A stretch of DNA of 57,652 nucleotides from Gammaproteobacteria bacterium (GTDB taxonomy: Bacteria > Pseudomonadota > Gammaproteobacteria > UBA6429 > Thiohalophilaceae), in NCBI GenBank assembly GCA_030148325.1, contig JASBTR010000109.1:1-57652 (forward strand), written 5' to 3'. Positions 9,498 through 17,132 of the stretch are shown one piece after another. Every line of letters begins with the position of its first letter. The first letter of the stretch is position 1. Under the pieces are notes generated by a model that was not told the DNA's origin, made no database searches, and worked only from the letters and a program-made list of their open reading frames with translations. Made by a program: the position numbers and the translations under genes.

Positions 9498-9644
9498 GTA
9501 GGATGTGCTGAGTAAAACGAAGCGCATCGTTCGCGTGTCTAGCCTGAAATGATGCGCTTCGTTTTCCATAAAATTCCTTCGGGCTTCATTATGGATTTCC
9601 TGATCCTGCTTCACAGAGTTCTGGTCTCACTCAGCACATCCTAC
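9498..9644. repeat. Family D palindromic element with an asymmetric insertion
   Basis: Outer arms GTAGGATGTGCTGAGT (9498-9513) and its exact complement (9629-9644) enclose inner arms AAAACGAAGCGCATC (9514-9528) and its complement (9551-9565). A 63-base stretch separates the inner and outer arms on the right side only. The motif is related to the GGATGGGTAGAGCGAAGCGAAACC palindromes at 32.5 and 55.0 kb. It is the only structure seen in the 500-base gap 9343-9842; no small gene or RNA is recognised there. Confidence 0.75.
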
Positions 9645-9842
9645 TTTATAATATCTGGCGTCCCCTTTTGGAACTTTTATTTAGATGAACTCGATCCGTA
9701 TGCCGAGAGTCAGGGCTGTCTGCATTCTGTTTTTTCCATGAAATTGTAGCAGTAATTAATAGCAATGACCGTAGCGGTGAGAATCCGGCGGGGAAAAGGT
9801 ATAATATTAATTTACGAAGCGGGTAACGGCTGGGACACGGGC

Positions 9843-10064
9843 ATGAAACAGACAGGTAGATTGGTGAGTATATGTTTACTGGTATTGCTGGGCAGCCTCA
9901 TCTCAGGCTGCGGGAAAAAAGGCCCCCTGTATCTGCCGCCCGGCATGAAACCAGCAACAACGCCGGTGCCGGAAACGATCGCGGAACCGGCGATTAAACC
10001 AGAAACTGAAAATACCGATAAGCCTCGGCCCGCTGCCACGCCGACCGACAGGCCCCAACCCTGA
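9843..10064 (+). CDS. lptM: LptM-type small lipoprotein
   Basis: A 73-residue lipoprotein starting at the ATG at 9843. The signal peptide MKQTGRLVSICLLVLLG ends in the lipobox LISGC, followed by GKKGPLYLPP, the conserved start of the mature LptM/YifL family. In E. coli this protein helps the LptD-LptE lipopolysaccharide translocon form its disulfides. The tail is proline/alanine-rich. Its place directly before lysA is the usual one in Gammaproteobacteria. An in-frame start at 9765 would put 26 unlikely residues before the signal peptide. Confidence 0.85.
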   Translation: MKQTGRLVSICLLVLLGSLISGCGKKGPLYLPPGMKPATTPVPETIAEPAIKPETENTDKPRPAATPTDRPQP

Positions 10065-10073
10065 AGAAATTTT

Positions 10074-11318
10074 ATGGACTACTTTACCTATCGCGACGGG
10101 CATCTGTATGCCGAAGATGTGGCGGTCGCTGAGATTGCCGAGGCCTACGGTACGCCCTGTTATATCTATTCCCGCGCTACCCTGGAACGGCACTGGCGCG
10201 CCTTTGAGGGTGCTTTTGCCGGTCATGATCATCTGATTTGTTATGCGGTCAAGGCCAATTCCAATCTGGCCATTCTCAATCTGTTTGCGCGCATGGGCTC
10301 CGGTTTCGATATTGTTTCTGTCGGTGAACTGGAGCGGGTGCTGGCGGCGGGCGGTGATCCTGCCAAAGTCGTGTTTTCCGGGGTTGGCAAAAGCGCCGCT
10401 GAAATGCGCCGTGCGCTGGAAGTCGGGATTCATTGCTTTAACGTGGAATCTGAAGCCGAACTCGCGCGTCTCAACGTAGTGGCCGGGGAGCTGGGCCTGC
10501 GCGCGCCGGTATCGCTGCGTGTCAATCCGGATGTGGACGCCAATACCCACCCCTATATTTCTACCGGCCTGAAGGAGAACAAGTTCGGTGTTGATATCGA
10601 GCTGGCGGCTGGTATCTATGCTCAGGCGGCAGCGATGGCGCATATTGATATTCGCGGCGTGGACTGTCACATCGGTTCCCAGCTTACCGAGACGCGCCCG
10701 TTTCTGGATGCGCTGGATCGGGTGCTGGCGTTGGTGGACAGGCTGGCACAGCAGGGTATTGAACTGACGCATCTGGATCTGGGCGGCGGTCTGGGCATTC
10801 AGTACCGTGATGAAACGCCACCCCTGCCAGCCGATTACATGGCCGAGGTGATGGCGCGCCTTGAAGGTCGTGCACTGAAAATTCTGATCGAGCCCGGTCG
10901 TGCGATTGCCGGCAATGCGGGTATTTTGCTGACCAGGGTGGAATACCTGAAGCATACTGAGCACAGGGATTTTGCCATCATCGATGCGGCCATGAATGAT
11001 CTGATTCGGCCCACGCTTTATCATGCCTGGCAGGAGATCGTGCTGGTTAGCCCGCGCGAGGGGGCGGCGCGCAACTATGATCTGGTTGGTCCCATCTGTG
11101 AGACCGGGGATTTTCTCGGCAAGGATCGCGCGTTGGTGCTGGCCGAAGGTGATCTGCTGGCGGTGCGCTCGTCCGGCGCCTATGGTTTTACAATGAGTTC
11201 CAACTACAATTCCCGCCCACGGGTGGCTGAGATTATGGTGGATGGCGAACGGACGCACCTCATCCGTGAACGCGAGACTATCGAGTCCCTGTTCGAGCGG
11301 GAGCGGCTATTGCCCTGA
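10074..11318 (+). CDS. lysA: Diaminopimelate decarboxylase
   Basis: A 414-residue PLP enzyme of the alanine-racemase fold that decarboxylates meso-diaminopimelate to lysine, the last step of lysine synthesis. The PLP-lysine is Lys60 in CYAVKANSN. HIGSQ, GGGLG and the glycine-rich EPGR segment form the phosphate site, and the substrate-binding CETGD motif is near residue 343. It follows lptM by nine bases and precedes dapF by under 30 bases, so the lysine and peptidoglycan precursor genes form one operon. Confidence 0.97.
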   Translation: MDYFTYRDGHLYAEDVAVAEIAEAYGTPCYIYSRATLERHWRAFEGAFAGHDHLICYAVKANSNLAILNLFARMGSGFDIVSVGELERVLAAGGDPAKVVFSGVGKSAAEMRRALEVGIHCFNVESEAELARLNVVAGELGLRAPVSLRVNPDVDANTHPYISTGLKENKFGVDIELAAGIYAQAAAMAHIDIRGVDCHIGSQLTETRPFLDALDRVLALVDRLAQQGIELTHLDLGGGLGIQYRDETPPLPADYMAEVMARLEGRALKILIEPGRAIAGNAGILLTRVEYLKHTEHRDFAIIDAAMNDLIRPTLYHAWQEIVLVSPREGAARNYDLVGPICETGDFLGKDRALVLAEGDLLAVRSSGAYGFTMSSNYNSRPRVAEIMVDGERTHLIRERETIESLFERERLLP

Positions 11319-11347
11319 GGACGGGCTAAACACATACTTTGGTTGAT

Positions 11348-12178
11348 ATGAACATTCATTTTACAAAAATGCAGGGCATGGGCAATGACTTCGTGGTCAT
11401 CGATGCCATCAGTCAGTCGATTGCTCTGGATGCCGCCCAGTTGCGCCGGATTGCCGATCGTCATTTTGGCGTAGGCTGTGATCAGATCCTGCTGGTGGAA
11501 TCACCACAACAGCCGCAGGTGGATTTTACCTACCGCATCTTCAATGCCGATGGCGGTGAGGTCGAACAATGTGGCAACGGCGCTCGCTGTTTCGCCCGTT
11601 TTGTACGTGATCGGGGCATGACGACAAAATCGGAAATTTCCGTGGCCACCGCTTCCGGCATCATTCATCTGCATCTGGAAGATGATGGTCAGGTGACGGT
11701 AAACATGGGCGCACCGGTATTTGCGCCGGCTCGTATTCCTTTTGTTGCGGAGGCTGAGGCCGGCGCTTATACGCTGGCGGTGGCCGATGAAACGCTGGAT
11801 ATCAGCGTGGTCTCCATGGGGAATCCGCATGCCGTGCTGCGGGTCGAGGATGTCGATGCAGCGTCGGTTGTGCAACTGGGCGCGCAAATCGAGTCACATC
11901 CCCGTTTTCCGCAGCGGGTCAATGCCGGTTTTATGCAGGTGCTGGACAGGCAGCATATTCGCCTGCGCGTTTTCGAGCGTGGCAGCGGTGAAACCCTGGC
12001 CTGTGGCAGCGGCGCCTGCGCCGCCGCGGTTGTGGGTCGCCAACGGGGCTGGCTGGATGATAAGGTGAGCGTTATGTTACCCGGCGGTGAGTTGCAGATT
12101 CACTGGCCGGGCGGTGAAGCGCCGGTGATGATGACCGGGCCGGCAGTCAGTGTTTTTGAAGGTGAACTGAATTTATGA
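11348..12178 (+). CDS. dapF: Diaminopimelate epimerase
   Basis: A 276-residue enzyme that converts LL- to meso-diaminopimelate. The two catalytic cysteines lie in CGNGARC (Cys75) and ACGSGACAA (near 218). The ATG at 11348 gives the family's usual start [17 protein letters not shown]; an upstream TTG at 11339 adds only three residues. Its stop overlaps the DUF484 start (ATGA), indicating translational coupling. The lysA-dapF-DUF484-xerC order is conserved in the class. Confidence 0.97.
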   Translation: MNIHFTKMQGMGNDFVVIDAISQSIALDAAQLRRIADRHFGVGCDQILLVESPQQPQVDFTYRIFNADGGEVEQCGNGARCFARFVRDRGMTTKSEISVATASGIIHLHLEDDGQVTVNMGAPVFAPARIPFVAEAEAGAYTLAVADETLDISVVSMGNPHAVLRVEDVDAASVVQLGAQIESHPRFPQRVNAGFMQVLDRQHIRLRVFERGSGETLACGSGACAAAVVGRQRGWLDDKVSVMLPGGELQIHWPGGEAPVMMTGPAVSVFEGELNL

Positions 12179-12882
12179 GTATCCAGCAAGAGAACAGCAT
12201 GGACGACAAGGATCTGGAGCGCACTATTGTGCGTTACCTGCGAGACCATCCCGGGTTTTTTGAACAGCATCTGGATCTACTGGCGGATATGATTCTGCCG
12301 CATGTGCATGGCGGCACGGTGTCGTTGGTGGAGCGGCAGGTGTCGGTGCTGCGGGATCAGAAAGAACAATATCGCCAGCAGTTACAGCGACTCCTTAGTC
12401 ACGCGGAAAAAAATGAAAAGCTCAGTGGGCATTTCAATGAGTTGATTCTGGCGCTGCTGGATACGCGCGACCTTGCCCAGGTCATCGACATTATCAATAT
12501 GCGTTTGCGCCAGGACTTTGAGGCTGAAGCCGTATCGCTACGTTTGTTCAATACCGATCATCCCCAGTTGCGCTCACGACCGGAAATGGTGGACTGGAGT
12601 GAACCGGCGCTGGGTGTTTTTGAAAAAGTCATCAGCGGCCGGCGCCCGGTTTGCGGCAGTCTGCCGCCGGTACAGGTTGAGGCGTTATTCGGCGATGCTG
12701 CCGAAGGTATCCACTCTGCAGCACTGATCCCGTTGCTTCTCAATGAACAGAGCAAAAAATGCTATGGCCTGCTGGCCATCGGCAGTCATGATGCCGGGCG
12801 CTTTCGCGCCGACATGGGCACCCTGTTCCTGTCGCATCTCGGCAAGGTATTATCCCGCGTGTTAAGTCAGCATCTTGAATAA
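12175..12882 (+). CDS. DUF484 family GAF-like protein
   Basis: A 235-residue soluble protein of the DUF484 (YigA) family. It opens with an acidic helical region ([19 protein letters not shown]) and a coiled-coil-like stretch ([19 protein letters not shown]), then a GAF-like domain up to the C-terminus. Its biochemical role is not established. The start overlaps the dapF stop and it is followed by xerC after 28 bases, so it belongs to the same operon. Confidence 0.9.
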   Translation: MSIQQENSMDDKDLERTIVRYLRDHPGFFEQHLDLLADMILPHVHGGTVSLVERQVSVLRDQKEQYRQQLQRLLSHAEKNEKLSGHFNELILALLDTRDLAQVIDIINMRLRQDFEAEAVSLRLFNTDHPQLRSRPEMVDWSEPALGVFEKVISGRRPVCGSLPPVQVEALFGDAAEGIHSAALIPLLLNEQSKKCYGLLAIGSHDAGRFRADMGTLFLSHLGKVLSRVLSQHLE

Positions 12883-12910
12883 ACGCTATCGGGAATAAAC
12901 ACTTATCCTC

Positions 12911-13834
12911 ATGGACAAGCGTGCGCAAAGCCTGATCGGGAAATTTATCCGCAAGCTGCGAACGGAACGTCGTTATTCACCCCGGACACTGGATGCCTAT
13001 CAACGTGATCTACAGAAGCTTGCCCGTTTCTGTGAGCAGGCCGGGATTAAAAACTGGGGGATGCTGGAGCAAACACATATCCGCCGCTATGTTGCGGGCC
13101 GCCACCGTCAGGGCCTCAGTAGTAAAACACTGCAGCGGGAACTGTCCGCCTGCCGTAGTTTTTTTGCCTGGTTGCTGAAAAACGGACAACTGGAATACAA
13201 CCCGGCCATCGATGTGCGTGCGCCCAAAGCGGCGCGTAAATTGCCCGAGACACTGGATGCTGATCAGGCTATGCAACTGCTGGATACAGATCAGGCTGAT
13301 CTGCTGCTGGTGCGCGATCACGCCATACTGGAACTGCTTTATTCTTCTGGCCTGCGGCTGTCGGAACTGGCCGCACTGAATGTGACTGATCTGGACATGC
13401 AGGAGTCGATGGTCGATGTCATCGGCGGCAAGGGTGGTAAAGATCGGCGCCTGCCTGTTGGTCGCAAGGCGCAGGCGGCGCTGAAACGCTGGCTGCATCG
13501 GCGCAATGAACTGGCGCCTGCAGAAAAAGCTGCGCCAGCGGAGTCGGCCCTGTTCCTGAACAGTCGGGGAACACGCATGGGCGCGCGCAATATTCAGCTG
13601 AGGGTGAAAGACTGGGCGCGCAGGCAGGGGCTGGACAAGAACCTGCATCCACACATGCTGCGCCACTCCTTCGCCAGTCACATGCTGGAGTCGAGCCATG
13701 ACCTGCGTGCGGTGCAGGAACTACTCGGACATGAAGATATCGCCACCACCCAGATCTATACCCATCTTGATTTCCAGCACCTGGCCGAGGTGTACGACAA
13801 GGCCCATCCGCGTGCGCGCAAGAAAAAAAGTTGA
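12911..13834 (+). CDS. xerC: Tyrosine site-specific recombinase XerC
   Basis: A 307-residue recombinase that acts with XerD at dif to resolve chromosome dimers. An N-terminal SAM-like DNA-binding domain (1-100) is followed by the catalytic domain with the full set of active residues: Arg149 (SGLRLSE), Lys177 (GGKGGK), His248 and Arg251 (HMLRHSF), His274 (LLGHED) and the nucleophile Tyr283 (QIYTHL). Its place after dapF-DUF484 separates it from integrases of mobile elements. The stop codon overlaps the TTG start used by the histidine kinase. Confidence 0.96.
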   Translation: MDKRAQSLIGKFIRKLRTERRYSPRTLDAYQRDLQKLARFCEQAGIKNWGMLEQTHIRRYVAGRHRQGLSSKTLQRELSACRSFFAWLLKNGQLEYNPAIDVRAPKAARKLPETLDADQAMQLLDTDQADLLLVRDHAILELLYSSGLRLSELAALNVTDLDMQESMVDVIGGKGGKDRRLPVGRKAQAALKRWLHRRNELAPAEKAAPAESALFLNSRGTRMGARNIQLRVKDWARRQGLDKNLHPHMLRHSFASHMLESSHDLRAVQELLGHEDIATTQIYTHLDFQHLAEVYDKAHPRARKKKS

Positions 13835-15594
13835 AGGCGAGGGTGAAACAGAAAAAACCATCAACGCAAAGACGCGAAGACGCCAGGAAACCCTTTGCGA
13901 CCTTTGCGTCTCTGCGACTTTGCGTTGAAAAAATCTGTTCGCCGGTTTCTGGATTGATGTTGTTAGCCTGTCTGTTCAGCCATTTTGCCCATGCGGATCT
14001 TCTTCTAAACGAGCAGGAACAGGCCTGGCTAAAGGCGCATCCGGTGATTCGATTTGCAATCGATCCTGATTTTGCCCCCTTTGAATGGTTGACGGAAGAT
14101 GGCGAGTACCGGGGTATGGCGGCAGACTATATGGCACTGGTGGAAAAAAAACTCGGGATTCGTTTCCAGCGGGTGCCTGCAGACAGCTGGTTAGACGTCA
14201 TGGCCATGATTCGCAGGCATGAAATAGATATGCTGCCGGCGCTGGCGCGCTCGCCACAGCGGGAAAAATACCTGCTCTTCACCCCACCCCATATCATTGT
14301 GCCCGGGGTGCTGATTTCGGCGAAGGACTATGACAGCATCGAACAGTTGCAGGGAAAAAAGGTCGTCGTCGTGGCCGGTTATGTCTGGGATGATCTGATC
14401 GGCCACCACAGGACGGATGTGCGCCTGATACGGGTGGAAAATATGCGCGATGGAATGGAGTTAACGGCGCTGGGTGCGGTGGATGCCATGGTTAGTGACA
14501 TGGCTTCGGTGACGTACGCCCTGCGCGAAAATGCGTACAGCAATTTGCGCATTGTCAGTTATCTGCCGCAAAGGCTGGAGCTGGGTTTTGCCCTGCGCGG
14601 TGACTGGGGCATGTTGCGTAATATCCTGGCGAAAACACTGGCCAGCCTGACCGTGAAAGAGAAAGAAACCATAACAGGAAAATGGCTGACGCTGGAAGAA
14701 ACCGGTTTCTGGCACAGGCCAACCTTCTGGTACGGTATTTTATCCGGCATGGCCGTATTGTTGTTGATCCTGAGCGTGATGTTGATCTGGAATCGGGTGC
14801 TCAAACATCAGGTGGTCCTGCGTACCCGGGCACTGGAGAATGCGCAGTTGCAGCTGATTCACGCAGAAAAAATGGAATCGATTGGCCGCCTGGCTGCCGG
14901 TGTCGCCCATGAAGTCAAGAACCCGCTGGCGATTATCCAGATGGCATCGGATTTTCTTGCCAAAGAAGTTGCCGACAACAGGCAGGCCCACGAGGTTGTT
15001 CGAGATATTGATAATGCCGTCGAGCGGGCTAATACGGTGATACGGGGATTGCTTGATTTTTCCCGGGACGAGAAACTCGATATGCGCTCAGCGGACATCA
15101 ACGAGGTCATTGAGCGCGCCCTGCAACTGGTGGCCTATGAATTGCGCCAGCATCATATTGAGGTTGTGACCACACTGGGGACGGCCTTACCCCCCATGCA
15201 AATTGATTCGGGCAAGCTGCAACAGGTGTTTGTCAACCTGTTCATGAATGCGGCGCAGGCGATAAAAGCGCATGGTCGCCTGCAGATCAGCAGCGGTTTA
15301 CACCGTATCGCCGGAGTGCATGACTTACGGCGGGATCGCGATCGTCGCTTCCGCCTGGGTGAGGAGGTTATCCTGGTGGAGGTAGCTGACACCGGTCCGG
15401 GCATTCCTGAGGCTTCCCAGGAAAAGATATTTGATCCGTTTTTTACCAGTAAGCCAGTGGGTGAAGGAACGGGGATCGGCTTGTCCGTATCGCAGAACAT
15501 CGTCAACCTGCATCATGGTATTCTGGATGTCCACAACGGGACGGACGGGGGCGCGGTATTCACAATGTTGTTTAAAATAAACAGGGAGCTGTAA
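13831..15594 (+). CDS. Histidine kinase with periplasmic SBP_bac_3 sensor domain
   Basis: A 587-residue membrane kinase if started at the TTG overlapping the xerC stop. Residues 58-290 form a solute-binding-protein family 3 domain, followed by a transmembrane helix (299-321), HisKA with the phosphorylated His360 in AHEVKNP, and HATPase_c (NLFMNAAQA, DTGPGIPE, GTGIGLS). The sensor probably binds an amino-acid-like ligand in the periplasm. A signal peptide ends at about HFAHA (55). The region before it is encoded by a family A repeat (13863-13926). The ATG at 13957 (codon 43) gives a leader with no basic residues, so the true start is uncertain. A receiver gene follows two bases later. Confidence 0.85.
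   Translation: MKARVKQKKPSTQRREDARKPFATFASLRLCVEKICSPVSGLMLLACLFSHFAHADLLLNEQEQAWLKAHPVIRFAIDPDFAPFEWLTEDGEYRGMAADYMALVEKKLGIRFQRVPADSWLDVMAMIRRHEIDMLPALARSPQREKYLLFTPPHIIVPGVLISAKDYDSIEQLQGKKVVVVAGYVWDDLIGHHRTDVRLIRVENMRDGMELTALGAVDAMVSDMASVTYALRENAYSNLRIVSYLPQRLELGFALRGDWGMLRNILAKTLASLTVKEKETITGKWLTLEETGFWHRPTFWYGILSGMAVLLLILSVMLIWNRVLKHQVVLRTRALENAQLQLIHAEKMESIGRLAAGVAHEVKNPLAIIQMASDFLAKEVADNRQAHEVVRDIDNAVERANTVIRGLLDFSRDEKLDMRSADINEVIERALQLVAYELRQHHIEVVTTLGTALPPMQIDSGKLQQVFVNLFMNAAQAIKAHGRLQISSGLHRIAGVHDLRRDRDRRFRLGEEVILVEVADTGPGIPEASQEKIFDPFFTSKPVGEGTGIGLSVSQNIVNLHHGILDVHNGTDGGAVFTMLFKINREL
13863..13926. repeat. Family A palindrome inside the 5' part of the kinase gene
   Basis: AACGCAAAGACGCGAAGACG (from 13863) pairs imperfectly with GCGTCTCTGCGACTTTGCGTT (ending 13926). 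Unlike most family members, this one overlaps an open reading frame. On the plus strand it reads SLRLCV just before the signal-peptide core of the kinase. Confidence 0.7.
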
Positions 15595-15596
15595 TA

Positions 15597-15980
15597 ATGA
15601 AAAAACGTATTCTGGTGGTGGATGACGAACCTGCCCTGACGCGCATGGTAAAAATGAACCTGGAGCGCACCGGTGATTACGAAGTTCGCACCGAAAATCA
15701 GGGTGCGAAGGTCGTCACTGCGGTACGCGAGTTCTGGCCCGATCTGATTCTTCTGGATGTAATGATGCCGGACATGTCCGGTGATGAAGTTTCCCAGCAA
15801 TTACGAGAGGATCCTGTTCTGGCTGGAATCAAGGTCGTATTTATGACCGCGATAGTTACCAAAGAAGAAACCAGTGAAATGGGCGGTAACATTGGCGGCA
15901 ACGAGTTTCTGGCCAAGCCGGTGAAGACTGAGGAGCTGATCGCCACCATCGAAAGGCTGCTGGGGGCAGGATCATCATAA
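15597..15980 (+). CDS. Stand-alone response-regulator receiver protein
   Basis: A 127-residue protein with only a CheY-like receiver domain. The acidic pair D9-D10, the phospho-acceptor Asp54 (LILLDVMMP), a Thr in FMTA and the conserved Lys in LAKPVK are present. It has no output domain, so it either passes phosphate on or acts through protein contacts. It starts two bases after the kinase stop and is almost certainly its partner. It ends in TAA and is followed by repeats. Confidence 0.92.
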   Translation: MKKRILVVDDEPALTRMVKMNLERTGDYEVRTENQGAKVVTAVREFWPDLILLDVMMPDMSGDEVSQQLREDPVLAGIKVVFMTAIVTKEETSEMGGNIGGNEFLAKPVKTEELIATIERLLGAGSS

Positions 15981-15989
15981 ATGGTTTGT

Positions 15990-16208
15990 ATTAAACGCAA
16001 AGAACGCGGAGGCGCAAAGAAAAAAAGTTAATAAACCACCCCACCGCAAGCAGCGGGAAGTTCTATTGTAGGTGGGCTTCTACCCTTCGGGCACAGGTGA
16101 GCCGCACAGGACGCCAGGTTTTAGCCAAACAATCCCAGGCGTCCTTTGCGTCCTGGCGGTTCAGATTGTTCCTTCGACTAATGCCCCGTAGCTTGCTGCG
16201 GGGTGGTT
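15990..16208. repeat. Mosaic of family A and family B repeat fragments
   Basis: The stretch starts with AACGCAAAGAACGCGGAGG (family A unit), then a CCACCCCACCGCAAGCAGCGGG end, a GGACGCCAGG/CCTGGCG pair (16116-16164), and a closing GCTTGCTGCGGGGTGG that complements the CCACCCC end. It looks like one element nested inside another. No gene is seen between 15981 and the tetR operator. Confidence 0.7.
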
Positions 16209-16225
16209 TATTTAACAAATAAATA

Positions 16226-16249
16226 CTGAATATTTTATTGAATATTCAG
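16226..16249. promoter_or_regulatory. Inverted-repeat operator upstream of tetR
   Basis: CTGAATAT (16226-16233), an 8-base spacer and ATATTCAG (16242-16249) form a perfect inverted repeat just before the tetR coding region, overlapping the predicted -35 box. A 24-base relative with the same half-sites lies at 17067-17090, in front of the RND gene. TetR repressors bind such symmetric sites and commonly repress their own gene. That this TetR binds here is inference. Confidence 0.65.
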
Positions 16250-16266
16250 CAATGCTGGGCTATAAA
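16238..16266 (+). promoter_or_regulatory. Putative tetR promoter
   Basis: TTGAAT (16238-16243), a 17-base spacer and TATAAA (16261-16266) closely match the sigma-70 consensus. The -35 box lies within the operator. Initiation would be expected at about 16273, next to the ATG codons at 16268 and 16274, so the message could be leaderless. Confidence 0.5.
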
Positions 16267-16267
16267 T

Positions 16268-16882
16268 ATGGCCATGCAGCCAAAACCCATTGAAACCACC
16301 CCGCAGGACATTCGTGCTGGCATTCTTGATGCGGCGGAAGCCCGTTTCCGTATCTATGGTGTGAACAAGACCACGATGGCGGAAATTGCTCGTGACATGG
16401 GTATGTCGGCCGCGAATCTTTATCGTTATTTCAGGAACAAGCAGGATATCGCTGCGGCCTGTGCCCAGCGCTGTATCAGTACCCAGGTGGATCTGCTGCG
16501 TGAGGTGGTGCGCACGCCCGGGCTTTCAGCGGCGGAAAAGCTGGAACGCTGCGCCCTGGAGATGCTGCGTTTTACCTGGGAAACGGCGCATGATCAGCCC
16601 CGGATCAACGAACTTGTCAACCATGTCATTCTGGAACACAGCAACATCGTGCATGAAAAGACGCAGGAATCCTGCTCCCTGCTGGCGGAGGTGCTGGCTC
16701 AGGGCAATGAATCGGGCGAATTTAAGGTGGCGGACGTGGTGAAAACGGCGGAAACCGTGTATGCCGCGCTGAAAATGTTTCACGTACCGATATTCATGAG
16801 TCTCTATGAGCTTGATGAACTCATGTTGCGAGCGCGGGACGTGGTTGCCCTGCTTATCGCTGGTCTGCACGGGCGGGCCTGA
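16268..16882 (+). CDS. TetR/AcrR family transcriptional regulator
   Basis: A regulator of about 204 residues. The N-terminal helix-turn-helix is typical of TetR (ILDAAEARFRIYGVNKTTMAEIARDMG, then AANLYRYFRNK); the C-terminal ligand domain is all helical. ATG codons at 16268 and 16274 are possible starts, and no Shine-Dalgarno sequence is visible. A TTG at 16238 is rejected because it lies inside the operator. Matching operator half-sites upstream of this gene and of the RND gene suggest that it controls itself and the export operon. Confidence 0.9.
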   Translation: MAMQPKPIETTPQDIRAGILDAAEARFRIYGVNKTTMAEIARDMGMSAANLYRYFRNKQDIAAACAQRCISTQVDLLREVVRTPGLSAAEKLERCALEMLRFTWETAHDQPRINELVNHVILEHSNIVHEKTQESCSLLAEVLAQGNESGEFKVADVVKTAETVYAALKMFHVPIFMSLYELDELMLRARDVVALLIAGLHGRA

Positions 16883-16927
16883 ACCGGCGCTAAGCAGTGC
16901 AAAATTTTAATCTCTGTGGGTTAAATT

Positions 16928-17052
16928 CCCCGCTGCTTGCAGCGAAAATCAGTAGGGGCGGGTTCGCCCGCGAATAGTTTGAGGTTTGACCAACCGTTTT
17001 CGCGAGCGAGCCCGTTCCTACGATTTAGTACCCTGTTCGCTTGCGGCGGGGT
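16928..17052. repeat. REP-like palindromic element, family B copy 2
   Basis: CCCCGCTGCTTGCAGCG opens and CTTGCGGCGGGG closes the element; between them lie GCGGGTTCGCCCGCG and TCGCGAGCGAGCCCG palindromic cores. It separates tetR from the RND operator and promoter and may also end tetR transcripts. Confidence 0.8.
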
Positions 17053-17066
17053 TGTTTATTTGGAGC

Positions 17067-17090
17067 CTGAATATTAATCATATTATTCAT
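17067..17090. promoter_or_regulatory. Second TetR-type operator, upstream of the RND operon
   Basis: The 24-base site starts CTGAATATT and ends ATTATTCAT. It has the same length and the same half-sites, apart from two positions on the right, as the perfect inverted repeat at 16226-16249. It lies 43 bases before the RND start codon, where a bound repressor would block initiation. Confidence 0.6.
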
Positions 17091-17132
17091 CCTTCATTGC
17101 CTAAGAATAAATAATAAAGGGGAGAGATGATC

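Noticed and set aside
12911-13834. Integrase of a mobile element
   Set aside because: The dapF-DUF484-xerC order and the sequence identify the housekeeping XerC; no attachment sites or cargo genes are present.
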